Assembly: GCF_009688965.1 (NCBI RefSeq)
Contig: NZ_AP021875.1
Location: 310,001-374,000 of the forward strand
Direction of reading: 5' to 3'
Source of the DNA: Desulfosarcina widdelii
GTDB lineage: Bacteria; Desulfobacterota; Desulfobacteria; Desulfobacterales; Desulfosarcinaceae
DNA length: 64,000 bases
Made by a program: the position numbers and the translations under genes. Each line of letters begins with the position of its first letter. Within the stretch, counting starts at the first letter, position 1. A model generated the notes under the pieces. That model had not been told where the DNA came from. It worked only from the letters and a program-made list of their open reading frames with translations, and made no database searches. Positions 27,218-35,677 of this stretch are shown here, in pieces.

Positions 27218-29314
27218 TCACCCATCCGCCGACTCATGGCGGCCATTGTCGATCACCTCCCGGATGGCGTGGGAAAGTTTTTCCATGCCGAAAGGTTTCT
27301 GGATAAAGCCGTTGCAGCCGCGATCGATAATGGCGGCGGCGTCTCCCATGGCATATCCGCTGGCCAATAAAACTTTGATGTCGGATCTGATCGTGCGCAG
27401 CCTGTCGAAGACTTCTCCGCCGCTGATGTCCGGCATGATCAGGTCCAGGATGACCAGGTCGATTTTTTCGGGGTCGTCCTGGAAAACGCGGATGGCATCT
27501 TCCCCGCAGCAGGCCTGGATGATCGTATACCCCATTTTCCCGAGCATTTTTACACCGATGTCCAGGATGTACGGCTCATCGTCAACCAGTAGAATGGTTT
27601 CCGGGCCTTTGAGGATTCCCTTTGGTGCCGGTGCAGCTTCTTTTGCGGTTTCCCGGGAAACGGGCAGATACACGCTGAAGGTGGTTCCGCGGCCGGTGTG
27701 GCTTTCGAAATCCACGATCCCGCCGTGGTTTTTGACGATCCCGAATACCGAGGCCAGCCCAAGCCCAGATCCGCATCCGAAATCCTTGGTGGTGAAGAAG
27801 GGATCGAAAATTCGGTGGGAGATGTCCGGAGCGATGCCCTTGCCCGTGTCCGTCACCGATATCCTGACATAATCGCCGTAGTTGACTTCGAAGGGCTTGA
27901 CGAAGTTTTCGTCGATGGTGACATTCTGGGTCTCCAGGTAGAGGTCCCCTTTTTCCTCCATGGCCTGCCAGGCGTTGAGATACAGGTTGATCAGTACCTG
28001 TTCGATCTGACCGCGATCGGCGGAAACCATGCGAACCAACGGTTCGTAGGTTTCGTGGATGCGAATGGACTTGCGCGTTCTGCCGAACAGCTTTGCCGTT
28101 TTGGCCACCAGTTCGTTCAGGTTGACCGGTTTGACCACATACTTGCCGCCCCGTGCGAACCCCAGAAGCTGACGGGTGAGATTGGCGCCGCTGTCCACCA
28201 GCTGCTCGATGCTGCGTATATTTTCGTAAAGCGGGTGCCAGCGGTTGACATCCAGGTACATCAAAGAGACGTTGCCCTGAATCCCCATGAGCAGGTTGTT
28301 GAAGTCATGGGCAATGCCCCCGGCCAAAGTGCCGATGGCTTCCATCTTCTGGGCCTGGTGGAGTTTGGTTTCCACATTTTTTTTCTCGGTGATGTCGATG
28401 CCGACCCTCTGGTACTCCATGGCGTTGTTTTTTTCGTTGAACAGGGCCCGGTCGGTCCACTGGCGCCAGACGGTTTCGCCGGTTTCGGTCCGGCTGCACT
28501 GCTCATGGGTGACCATGGGTTTTCCGGGATGCAGCCGATCCAGACGCTTTTGCATGCGCTTTTTTTCGCTGGACGGAAAGAAGTCGAAAATCGATATGGA
28601 ACCGAGTTGTTCGTCGGAAATCCCGTAATGGTTTTTGAAACGCATGTTGGCAAAGGTGAGACGGCCGTCGGGAAGGTACCGGCACACCAGGGCCGGCATG
28701 TCGCGGGAAACGGAGCGGTAGCGCTCCTCGCTCTCTTTGAGGGCCTTGACCGCCCGCTTGCGCTCCTCGATTTCATTGCGAAGCTGGATATTGGCCTTTT
28801 CCAGGGCTTCGGTGCGCGACGCCACCCGGCGTTCGAGGCGGTCGTGGGCCTTTTTCAACTCCGCTTCGGCGCTTTTCCTGTCCGTGATGTCGTGGGTGAC
28901 CACCACGGCATGGGTAACGCGGCCTTCATCGCTGCGATACGGGTTGTAAGTGACCTGAAAGCAGCGCAGCTCCTTTCCGTCGAACTTGAACCAGTCTTCC
29001 GAACTGGCCACGTTGCCGGCGAAACAATGGTCAAGCTTGGGCTTGATGATGGTTTCGAACTGCATTTGGCCCCAGACATCGGCCACCGTCCGGCCGACGA
29101 CGTCCCGGGGGCGCTGCCCCCGTGCCCGGCAGTAGGCCTGGTTGACGCTTTCGTATCTGTAATCGCGGTCGATCATGGTCAACAACTGATCTGCCGCGTT
29201 GGCGATAAATTGCGTTTTGCGCCGAACCTCTTTTTCGTTTTCGAGGCAGCGCAGCTTTTCCTGCAACGCATTGTTCTTCGCGACCAGTTCATCCATGGTG
29301 AGATTGTCGTTCAT
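27218..29314 (-). CDS. Hybrid sensor histidine kinase with two PAS domains and receiver
   Basis: 698 residues from ATG 29314 (AGGA upstream). Order: short coiled coil (1-30), PAS (about 35-145), coiled-coil linker (145-195), second PAS (about 196-315), dimerisation/phospho-acceptor helix with His336 in AGGIAHDFNNLL, ATPase domain (DRGQIEQVLINLYLNAWQAM; GSGLGLASVFGIVKNHGG), and a C-terminal receiver with acidic DDEP, phospho-acceptor Asp in LVILDLIMPDISG and the LLASGY Thr/Ser position. No membrane segment is seen, so it is cytoplasmic. No response-regulator gene adjoins it. It is divergent from fusA. Confidence 0.9.
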   Translation of the reverse strand: MNDNLTMDELVAKNNALQEKLRCLENEKEVRRKTQFIANAADQLLTMIDRDYRYESVNQAYCRARGQRPRDVVGRTVADVWGQMQFETIIKPKLDHCFAGNVASSEDWFKFDGKELRCFQVTYNPYRSDEGRVTHAVVVTHDITDRKSAEAELKKAHDRLERRVASRTEALEKANIQLRNEIEERKRAVKALKESEERYRSVSRDMPALVCRYLPDGRLTFANMRFKNHYGISDEQLGSISIFDFFPSSEKKRMQKRLDRLHPGKPMVTHEQCSRTETGETVWRQWTDRALFNEKNNAMEYQRVGIDITEKKNVETKLHQAQKMEAIGTLAGGIAHDFNNLLMGIQGNVSLMYLDVNRWHPLYENIRSIEQLVDSGANLTRQLLGFARGGKYVVKPVNLNELVAKTAKLFGRTRKSIRIHETYEPLVRMVSADRGQIEQVLINLYLNAWQAMEEKGDLYLETQNVTIDENFVKPFEVNYGDYVRISVTDTGKGIAPDISHRIFDPFFTTKDFGCGSGLGLASVFGIVKNHGGIVDFESHTGRGTTFSVYLPVSRETAKEAAPAPKGILKGPETILLVDDEPYILDIGVKMLGKMGYTIIQACCGEDAIRVFQDDPEKIDLVILDLIMPDISGGEVFDRLRTIRSDIKVLLASGYAMGDAAAIIDRGCNGFIQKPFGMEKLSHAIREVIDNGRHESADG

Positions 29315-29432
29315 ATTCCTATGGGGATCGGGGGTTAATGCAAGACCCATCCATAGAACGGTTTGTTCGGTTCGTCAATATGCGTGAACGGTTCGTTTGG
29401 ATGTCAGAAATCGGTTAGCGGTGATTATTTTG

Positions 29433-29460
29433 TTGACATCCCTTTAAACAACACTATATT
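29433..29460 (+). promoter_or_regulatory. Sigma-70 promoter upstream of fusA
   Basis: TTGACA at 29433-29438 and TATATT at 29455-29460, spacer 16 bp. It lies in the gap between divergent genes and points to the EF-G gene, giving a leader of about 180 nt. Confidence 0.6.
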
Positions 29461-29490
29461 AGCGCACCAGCAAGCTGATCGTTGAATCGA

Positions 29491-29539
29491 GGTCCCCCAT
29501 CTGGTGTTGCAGTTCCAGCCAAATGAGGGATCTTTTTTT
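29491..29539 (+). terminator. Rho-independent terminator in the fusA leader (attenuator candidate)
   Basis: GGTCCCCCATCTGG (29491-29504) pairs, with G-U wobbles, to CCAAATGAGGGATC (29519-29532) and is followed by seven T. The only plus-strand transcript that can reach it starts at the promoter just upstream, so it must terminate the leader of fusA. CACCAG at 29465-29470 is an exact complement of CTGGTG at 29501-29506, which overlaps the terminator's left arm and could form the alternative antiterminator. Confidence 0.6.
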
Positions 29540-29649
29540 GTCGCAGTGGACGGTTTCGTAAAAACCCGATATCCGCGTTATTCGATGCCGTCACTTAAAC
29601 CAGGAGCGCTTTGATCGAACAGATACCGCGCTCGAAACCAGAGGGTATT

Positions 29650-31737
29650 ATGGCAGCAAGCATCGAGAAAATCAGAAACATCGGCATCAGTGCCCATATC
29701 GACTCGGGTAAAACCACCCTGACCGAGCGGATTCTGTTTTACACCAAACGGATCCACGCCATTCACGACGTGAAGGGCAAAGATGGGGTCGGGGCCACCA
29801 TGGACTCCATGGAACTGGAAAAGGAGCGCGGCATCACCATCGCTTCCGCCGCCACCTACTGCGAGTGGAACAACCACGAGATCAACATTATCGACACCCC
29901 CGGCCATGTCGATTTCACCATCGAAGTGGAACGCAGCCTGCGCGTTCTGGACGGCGCCATTCTCGTGCTCTGCTCCGTGGGCGGCGTCCAGAGCCAGTCC
30001 ATTACCGTGGATCAGCAGATGAAGCGCTACAAGGTTCCGTGCATTGCCTTCATCAACAAATGCGACCGCAGCGGTGCCAATCCGTTTCGTGTGGTCAAAC
30101 AGCTCAAAGAGAAATTGGGCCACAACGCGGTCGCCATGCAGATTCCCGTGGGACTCGAAGCCGGGCATGAAGGCGTCGTGGATCTGGTTGCCATGAAGGC
30201 GCTTTATTTCGACGGCGACAAAGGAGAGACGATCCGCGTGGAAGAGGTACCCGAAGCGCTCATGGAACAGGCCATGGAAAAACGCGAAATCCTTCTCGAC
30301 GCGGCATCCATGTTTTCCGACGAATTGACCGAGGCCATTCTGGAAGAGGCTCCGATTTCTGAAGAGATGCTGATCGGCGCCATCCGCAAGGGTACCCTGG
30401 AGCGTCAGATCACGCCGGTTTTCATGGGTTCCGCCTATAAAAACAAGGCCGTCCAGCCGCTTCTGGATGCGGTCACCCAACTGCTTCCCTGCCCGTCCGA
30501 CATCACCAACCAGGCGCTGGACCTTGACCAGGACGAGGCCCAGGTGGAACTTTCCTCGGATCCGGCCGCACCCACGGTGGCGCTGGCTTTCAAGCTGGAG
30601 GATGGCCAGTATGGCCAATTGACTTACATCCGCGTGTACCAGGGGACGCTGGCCAAAGGCGACACGGTGGTGAACGTACGCACGGGCCGCAAGATCAAGA
30701 TCGGCCGCCTGGTGCGCATGCATGCCAACCAGATGGAAGACATCGCCGAGATTTCCGCCGGCTACATCGGCGCCCTGTTCGGTGTGGACTGTGCTTCGGG
30801 AGATACCTTCACCGATCGCGACCTGAATTTGACCATGACCTCGATGTATGTGCCGGAGCCGGTAATTTCCCTGGCCATCGTTCCCAAGGACAACAAGGCC
30901 GAGATCAACATGTCCAAGGCGCTCAACCGGTTTTCCAAGGAAGATCCCACTTTCCGTACCTTCGTCAGCGAAGAGACCGGCGATACGATCATTTCCGGCA
31001 TGGGCGAGCTTCACCTGGACGTGTACATCGAACGCATGCGCCGGGAGTACAAAGCCGAGGTGACGACCGGCGCTCCCCGGGTGGCCTATCGGGAGACCAT
31101 TACCCGTCGGTCCGAGTTCAACTACACCCACAAGAAGCAGACCGGCGGTTCGGGGCAGTTCGGCCGGGTTGCCGGTTACATGGAGCCCCTGGAAGGTGCG
31201 GACTTCGAGTTCGTCAATGAAGTCACCGGCGGCGCCATTCCCACGCCGTTCATTCCAGCTTGCGAAAAGGGATTCAGAAACTGCCTGGCAAAAGGACCCA
31301 AGATGGAGTTTCCCGTCACGGGCGTAAAAGTGGTGATCAATGACGGTGCTGCCCACAGCGTGGACTCATCGGACATGGCTTTCCAGGCCGCCGCCCGAGG
31401 CGCTTTTCTCGAGGGCTACATGAAGGCGGCGCCGGTGATTCACGAACCGATCATGAAAGTGGCCGTGGAAACGCCCACCGAGTACCAGGGGGCGGTCATG
31501 GGATCGTTGAACCAGCGCCGCGGCATGATTGTGGGTTCCCAGGAAGAGGGCCCCATGTGCGTCATCGAATCCCAGGTGCCCCTGGCCGAGATGTTCGGAT
31601 ATTCCACGGTGCTGCGCTCCCTGACCCAGGGAAAAGCCCAGTTCACCATGGAGTTCGCCACCTACCGGCAGGTCCCGCAGTCCATCGCGGAAGAGATCGC
31701 CAAAAAGCGCGAGGAAGAGAAAAAGAGCGTTGCCTGA
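29650..31737 (+). CDS. fusA: Elongation factor G, spdEFG1 / mitochondrial EFG1 type
   Basis: 695-residue translocase GTPase from ATG 29650 (GAGGGT upstream; an upstream in-frame ATG at 29611 has no ribosome site). G1 is [15 protein letters not shown]2 region [12 protein letters not shown]3 [24 protein letters not shown]4 [10 protein letters not shown]. Domains II-V follow: [44 protein letters not shown] and [12 protein letters not shown]. The signatures [19 protein letters not shown] [16 protein letters not shown] and the NxTxD-like NKCDR resemble human mitochondrial EFG1, as in the spirochaete-planctomycete-deltaproteobacterial spdEFG1 group. It may be the housekeeping translocase or one of several EF-G paralogues. 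NKCD replaces the usual NKxD Met/Lys, an acceptable variant. Confidence 0.92.
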   Translation: MAASIEKIRNIGISAHIDSGKTTLTERILFYTKRIHAIHDVKGKDGVGATMDSMELEKERGITIASAATYCEWNNHEINIIDTPGHVDFTIEVERSLRVLDGAILVLCSVGGVQSQSITVDQQMKRYKVPCIAFINKCDRSGANPFRVVKQLKEKLGHNAVAMQIPVGLEAGHEGVVDLVAMKALYFDGDKGETIRVEEVPEALMEQAMEKREILLDAASMFSDELTEAILEEAPISEEMLIGAIRKGTLERQITPVFMGSAYKNKAVQPLLDAVTQLLPCPSDITNQALDLDQDEAQVELSSDPAAPTVALAFKLEDGQYGQLTYIRVYQGTLAKGDTVVNVRTGRKIKIGRLVRMHANQMEDIAEISAGYIGALFGVDCASGDTFTDRDLNLTMTSMYVPEPVISLAIVPKDNKAEINMSKALNRFSKEDPTFRTFVSEETGDTIISGMGELHLDVYIERMRREYKAEVTTGAPRVAYRETITRRSEFNYTHKKQTGGSGQFGRVAGYMEPLEGADFEFVNEVTGGAIPTPFIPACEKGFRNCLAKGPKMEFPVTGVKVVINDGAAHSVDSSDMAFQAAARGAFLEGYMKAAPVIHEPIMKVAVETPTEYQGAVMGSLNQRRGMIVGSQEEGPMCVIESQVPLAEMFGYSTVLRSLTQGKAQFTMEFATYRQVPQSIAEEIAKKREEEKKSVA

Positions 31738-31921
31738 TATGGGTTCGATGATAACCAAGGAAGATACGGACGAATGGCGACAGGCCCGGAAACGGGCCCG
31801 AAAAAATAACTACCCATCCCTGGCGACCGCGAACAGCGTCGCCGCCGACCGACCTGCATGGGGCACGGGACCGCGACCGATCGGGGCCAGGGTGATCAAC
31901 CTGAAAGAGAGGAATCTGGAT

Positions 31922-32617
31922 ATGCTTAAAAACGATCTGATCCTCAGAAATCCGCTCAGACTGATGGGCCACGAAAACGAAGCCATCGTTCCCGAAGGGG
32001 GCTTTGGAGCGGTTCTGGCGCGTGCCGGTGTCGGTAAAACGGCCCTGATCGTTCAAGTGGCTCTGGACACCATGCTGCAGCACAGAAATGTGCTCCACGT
32101 AAGCCTGGATGATCCCGTCGAAAAGGTCAATTTATGGTACCAGGAGGTGCTCAACAGCCTGGCCCACCAGTACCACGTGCGGCAGATCAAGGACCTTTGG
32201 GAATCCATTCAGATGAACCGCTTCATCATGACCTTCAAGGTGGAGGGCTTCAGCGTTCCCAAACTGGAAGAGCGGGTAAAGGATCTTACCGAGCAGCAGA
32301 TTTTCAATCCGCACATGGTGATCATCGATGGCCTGCCCTTCGATGAACGCTTGAGAGGCCCCCTCGAGGGCTTGAAAGCCTTTTCTGAGAACCATCGCCT
32401 TCGCCTGTGGTTCACGGTGACCACCCACCGGCACGAGGAGCCGGCCGCCGACGGCCTGCCGGTCCAGTTGTCCGCCGTTGCCGATCTGTTCGACGCGGCC
32501 ATTCAACTGCAGCCGGAAGGCAATAAGATCCACATCCGCAGCCTCAAGGGCGGACCTGCCGAATCCCGCGACCAGCTTCTGGATCCGGCCACCATGCTGA
32601 TAAAGGATCCGCAATAG
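31922..32617 (+). CDS. P-loop ATPase of RecA/KaiC-like fold
   Basis: 231 residues from ATG 31922, which has GAGAGGAAT upstream; the frame is open back to 31730 but that part is low-complexity and contains a GGCCCG-GAAA-CGGGCC hairpin probably belonging to the fusA 3' end. Walker A is VLARAGVGKTALIVQVAL, Walker B is HMVIIDGLPFDE. RLWFTVTTHR and the late AIQLQPEGNKIHIRSLKGG resemble the beta-sheet core of RecA/KaiC ATPases. No DNA-binding domain is visible. Conserved downstream of EF-G here; function unknown. Confidence 0.7.
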   Translation: MLKNDLILRNPLRLMGHENEAIVPEGGFGAVLARAGVGKTALIVQVALDTMLQHRNVLHVSLDDPVEKVNLWYQEVLNSLAHQYHVRQIKDLWESIQMNRFIMTFKVEGFSVPKLEERVKDLTEQQIFNPHMVIIDGLPFDERLRGPLEGLKAFSENHRLRLWFTVTTHRHEEPAADGLPVQLSAVADLFDAAIQLQPEGNKIHIRSLKGGPAESRDQLLDPATMLIKDPQ

Positions 32618-32624
32618 GATTTTT

Positions 32625-32744
32625 GAGGATTCGAGGGTTCGAGGATTCAAGGGGTCGAGGGGGCAATGATGCCGTCAACCCTTGAATCCTGGACCGCTTC
32701 CTTTTGCGTAAATCCCAAATCACAAACTCCAAGTTCCAAATAAA
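32625..32744. repeat. 8-bp then 7-bp periodic arrays, left flank of the IS4 element
   Basis: GATTCGAG, GGTTCGAG, GATTCAAG, GGGTCGAG form an arm paired with CAACCCTTGAATCC; then AAATCCC, AAATCAC, AAACTCC, AAGTTCC, AAATAAA heptamers run to the insertion site. The heptamer run resumes on the far side of the IS (TTACAAA, CTTCAAA, TCCCAAA). Confidence 0.75.
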
Positions 32745-34053
32745 TTCAGTAACTTCCGGTTAAGTTATTGCACTAACGTTTTCTAATTTTGGCTCTTTTT
32801 CATATCGCTGATCACCGGCATCCACAGGCCAGCATCGCAGTTCATTTTCGATCTGAGTACGCAACTGCCTCACCCGCCGGATGGATACCTTTTCCTTAAA
32901 ATGGTTGTGACAGTATATGGCCAACAACAGATAAGTGATCAGGCCTGAAAGGATCTGGACCATGAGGCCATAGGAACTGCGGGCAATCAGATGGTAGACC
33001 TTCAGGTGTCTTTTCCACCAGGCAAAAAAGTTCTCAATGTTCCAGCGCAATTTATACGCCTGTGCGATCTGCTCCGACGATAAATCGTAGCGATTGGTGG
33101 CAATCCAGTATTTGACACGGTCGACTTCGTAACCCACCAACCGTAAGGGGCGTTGGCTCTGGTTTATACCCGCGGTACCCAAAAGTACCATGCCATCGAA
33201 GAAAACAATGCTGTCAGCAGGTATCGCGTGCTGAGAGACGATCTTTTTCTTGGTGCTGGCCTTGATTCGGCAAATAAACAACTGATCGTTTTCTTGCCAT
33301 TGATCGAACAGTTCGTGGCATTGATATCCACGGTCCAGAACCCCGGTTTGCCCTTTCGAAAGTATCTTAGAGACAAAAGGCCTTTCCGCACCGTTGCCGT
33401 CGGTGAGATAAACTTTCCTGGGAATGGATCGATTCAGGTCAAAGCCGACATGAACTTTTGCCTTTTTGGATGCTTTTCGATAATCGGCCCAAAGCATGGA
33501 TAAGGTGCCATCAATCAAGGAACCGTCAATCCCAACCAATTGGCCAAGCTCCTTATTGGCCTCCGGTAACAAATGGGATGCTTGCTGTTGGAGATTTTCG
33601 AATACATGTAAGAACTGATCAAGCCCACGCGTGTTTGTGGCCTCGGAGAAACTGCTCTTTTCAATGCCATCTTCAGGAGCAATATGTTCTCTGGCAAAGT
33701 TGTCTTCTTTGAGAGTTTGCAAAAGGTGTTGTGCCGATGTGTGTTCTTCAAGATGGAAAAAGACCAATGCCCGCAGCTGCTCCTCGAAAGACATTTTCAA
33801 GGGGCGATTCCCTCTGGATTGAAGTTCAGGCATCGTATTCATGGCATTAAGAGCAGGTTTCAATAAGTCGAAAAAAGAAATGGAGCTTGGCTTTTTGCAT
33901 GGGTGAAATGTGCGCGGCATGTATAACCTCCTGTAATAATGAGTTATACAAAATCGCGCCGCTTATTGACCGCTTGTTGTCAAGCATAAAATTGCGTCAT
34001 TACAAAATAATCTCAAATGCTTATATGCAAAAGCCTATCCGGAAATTACTGAA
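32745..34053 (-). mobile_element. Complete IS4-family insertion sequence, 1309 bp
   Basis: Terminal inverted repeats of about 27 bp: TTCAGTAACTTCCGGTTAAG at the left and, read inward from the right, TTCAGTAATTTCCGGATAGG. A 5-bp direct duplication ATAAA flanks both ends (32740-32744 and 34054-34058). One intact transposase gene is inside. The target was a 7-bp-period repeat array, which is restored when the element and one ATAAA are removed. All parts needed for movement appear intact. Confidence 0.9.
32760..33920 (-). CDS. IS4-family transposase
   Basis: 386-residue DDE transposase. First Asp in LVGIDGSLIDG, second Asp in GVLDRGYQCHELF, and the IS4-specific signature Y-x2-R-x3-E-x6-K in YKLRWNIENFFAWWK, where Glu is the third catalytic residue. 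The N-terminal region (SFEEQLRALVFFHLEEHTS) is the helical DNA-binding domain of this group. It fills the element almost end to end, and AGGAGGTTATAC-type sequence lies just before its ATG. Confidence 0.93.
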   Translation of the reverse strand: MPRTFHPCKKPSSISFFDLLKPALNAMNTMPELQSRGNRPLKMSFEEQLRALVFFHLEEHTSAQHLLQTLKEDNFAREHIAPEDGIEKSSFSEATNTRGLDQFLHVFENLQQQASHLLPEANKELGQLVGIDGSLIDGTLSMLWADYRKASKKAKVHVGFDLNRSIPRKVYLTDGNGAERPFVSKILSKGQTGVLDRGYQCHELFDQWQENDQLFICRIKASTKKKIVSQHAIPADSIVFFDGMVLLGTAGINQSQRPLRLVGYEVDRVKYWIATNRYDLSSEQIAQAYKLRWNIENFFAWWKRHLKVYHLIARSSYGLMVQILSGLITYLLLAIYCHNHFKEKVSIRRVRQLRTQIENELRCWPVDAGDQRYEKEPKLENVSAIT

Positions 34054-34336
34054 ATAAATTACAAACTTCAAATCCCAAACGACTGACCCCAACTCTCACA
34101 TCCCAAATTGCATTGCCCTGTCTACCTCGCATGGCGGGAATTCATACGAGATCCCCCAAAGCTTTTTTAGGACGCGGATAAACGCGGATGAACACGGATC
34201 GGTTGCTACGCAAGCCTGCGGCTGAAACCAATCAACCAATCAAACGCTAAAAACTCTCCGCGCCCTCCGTGACTCTGCGGTGATTTCTCCAATCGCATAT
34301 CGCACATCCCAAATCCCAAAGCTCACATCGCAGATC
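34054..34336. repeat. Composite repeat region right of the IS4 element
   Basis: The heptamer run interrupted by the IS continues to about 34110. Then come 10-mers (GACGCGGATA, AACGCGGATG, AACACGGATC at 34170-34200) with the tail hairpin CCTGCGG/CCGCAGG, 9-mers of CTCTCCGCGCCCTCCGTG type, and heptamers CACATCC, CAAATCC, CAAAGCT up to the protease stop codon. No gene is seen. Confidence 0.7.
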
Positions 34337-35569
34337 TCAGACCTTCTGCAGTGCTTCAATCCGCTGCATCACCGGGGGATGAGAGTAGTTCAAAAACACG
34401 TAAAAAGGATGGGGCGAGAGATTGGAGAGGTTGTGGACGCTGAGCTTTTTGAGCGTCTCGATCATGGCGCCGGCGTTGCCGGTGGTTTCGGCGGCAAAAC
34501 GGTCGGCCGCATACTCATGGATGCGGGAGATCCGCTGTACAATCATTCCGAGAAAAAAGTCCAGCGGCGCGTAGAGCAGGCCGAAGAACACCAGCCCTGC
34601 GTGAATGGACGGTTGATTCACGTAAAAAGCCTCGAACAGAGCCGGCGTGTTGATTGTCAGGGACATGAGAAAGAGCATAATTCCGGTCTGCAGGATGCCG
34701 ATCGTCATCATTTTCAGGATGTGCCGCATCTTGTAATGCCCCATTTCATGGGCCAGCACGGCCACCAACTCTTCTACAGGGTGCTTGGCAATGAGGGTGT
34801 CGAAGAGCACAATACGACGATGGCGTCCGAACCCCGTGAAAAAGGCATTGGATTTGGACGAGCGCTTGGAACCGTCCATCACATAGATGTCTTCCAGAGA
34901 AAAGCCGATGGAGGCGGCGTACGCCATGATGGCATCTCTCAGTTCTCCTTCTTCCAATGGTTCGAAGCGGTTGAACAGGGGCATGATCCAGGTCGGGGCC
35001 ACAAACTGGACGCCGATCATGAACACCGTGACCAGCAGCCAGCACCAGAGCCAGGCCGCATCGCCGGCGTACATGAAAAAAGCCAATACCCCGCTGAGCA
35101 GGGGGACGCCGAGAAGGACAGCCAACAGCAGCGCCTTGAGTCGGTCCTTGACCCAGGTGGACAGGTTGGTCTGGTTGAAGCCGAAGCGCTCTTCGATCAC
35201 GAAGGTAGCGTAGAGGCTGAACGGTTGATCCACGATGGCTTTCAATCCAACCAGCAGCCCGATGTAGGTCAGCCCCGTGGCGAGCGGCCCCCAACCGAGG
35301 GCCCGTGTCCAGTTGTCGATCAGGGCAAAACCGCCGCAAAACCAGAAAATCAACAGCAACAGCAAGTCAAACGCCGCAGAAAATTGTCCGAAGGCGGTGT
35401 TGGTGCGCAGGTATTCCTGTGACTGTCGGTAGGTTTCCGGTTCGATCACTCCTTGAAAGGGCTTCGGTATATTGTTGCTGATGACCCGCAGGTTCAGTCG
35501 GTCGGCCGTCAGCTGCAGTACAAATTCGGCAATGAAAAAAACGAGAATGGTCCAGGCGATATGGTTCAT
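34337..35569 (-). CDS. M48-family CAAX-type membrane metalloprotease (Ste24-like)
   Basis: 410 residues with about seven transmembrane helices. The zinc-binding motif HEMGH lies in VAVLAHEMGHYKMRH, and the third ligand Glu in RISRIHEYAADRFA; SKSNAFFTGFGRHRRIVLFDTL precedes it. The overall layout (N-terminal helices, ERFGFNQTNLSTWVKD loop) matches Ste24/CAAX prenyl protease 1 more closely than HtpX. It probably acts in membrane protein quality control. The ATG at 35569 has no Shine-Dalgarno: the preceding bases are CAACC units of the adjacent 9-bp repeat. Confidence 0.88.
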   Translation of the reverse strand: MNHIAWTILVFFIAEFVLQLTADRLNLRVISNNIPKPFQGVIEPETYRQSQEYLRTNTAFGQFSAAFDLLLLLIFWFCGGFALIDNWTRALGWGPLATGLTYIGLLVGLKAIVDQPFSLYATFVIEERFGFNQTNLSTWVKDRLKALLLAVLLGVPLLSGVLAFFMYAGDAAWLWCWLLVTVFMIGVQFVAPTWIMPLFNRFEPLEEGELRDAIMAYAASIGFSLEDIYVMDGSKRSSKSNAFFTGFGRHRRIVLFDTLIAKHPVEELVAVLAHEMGHYKMRHILKMMTIGILQTGIMLFLMSLTINTPALFEAFYVNQPSIHAGLVFFGLLYAPLDFFLGMIVQRISRIHEYAADRFAAETTGNAGAMIETLKKLSVHNLSNLSPHPFYVFLNYSHPPVMQRIEALQKV

Positions 35570-35573
35570 GGGT

Positions 35574-35672
35574 TGGTTTGTTTTATTGGTTTGTTGGTTG
35601 AATTGGTTGATTCGTTTGATTGGTTAAGTTGGTTTTGACGCATGAAGCCAAATAACCAACCAACCAACTAAC
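35574..35672. repeat. 9-bp-period inverted repeat (TTGGTTnnn family)
   Basis: Arms read GAATTGGTT, GATTCGTTT, GATTGGTT, AAGTTGGTT and inversely CCAAATAACCAACCAACC. It fills the 108-bp gap between two co-directional genes and reaches the protease start codon. Confidence 0.75.
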
Positions 35673-35677
35673 ATGAC

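Noticed and set aside
27698..29338. 546-codon plus frame opposite the hybrid kinase
   Set aside because: Shadow of a gene with complete kinase motifs.
29578..31356. 592-codon minus frame opposite EF-G
   Set aside because: Shadow of fusA; His/Gly/Val-rich composition without family motifs.
31738..31921. N-terminal extension of the P-loop ATPase
   Set aside because: It has no ribosome site and is low-complexity; a GAGAGG site supports the ATG at 31922.
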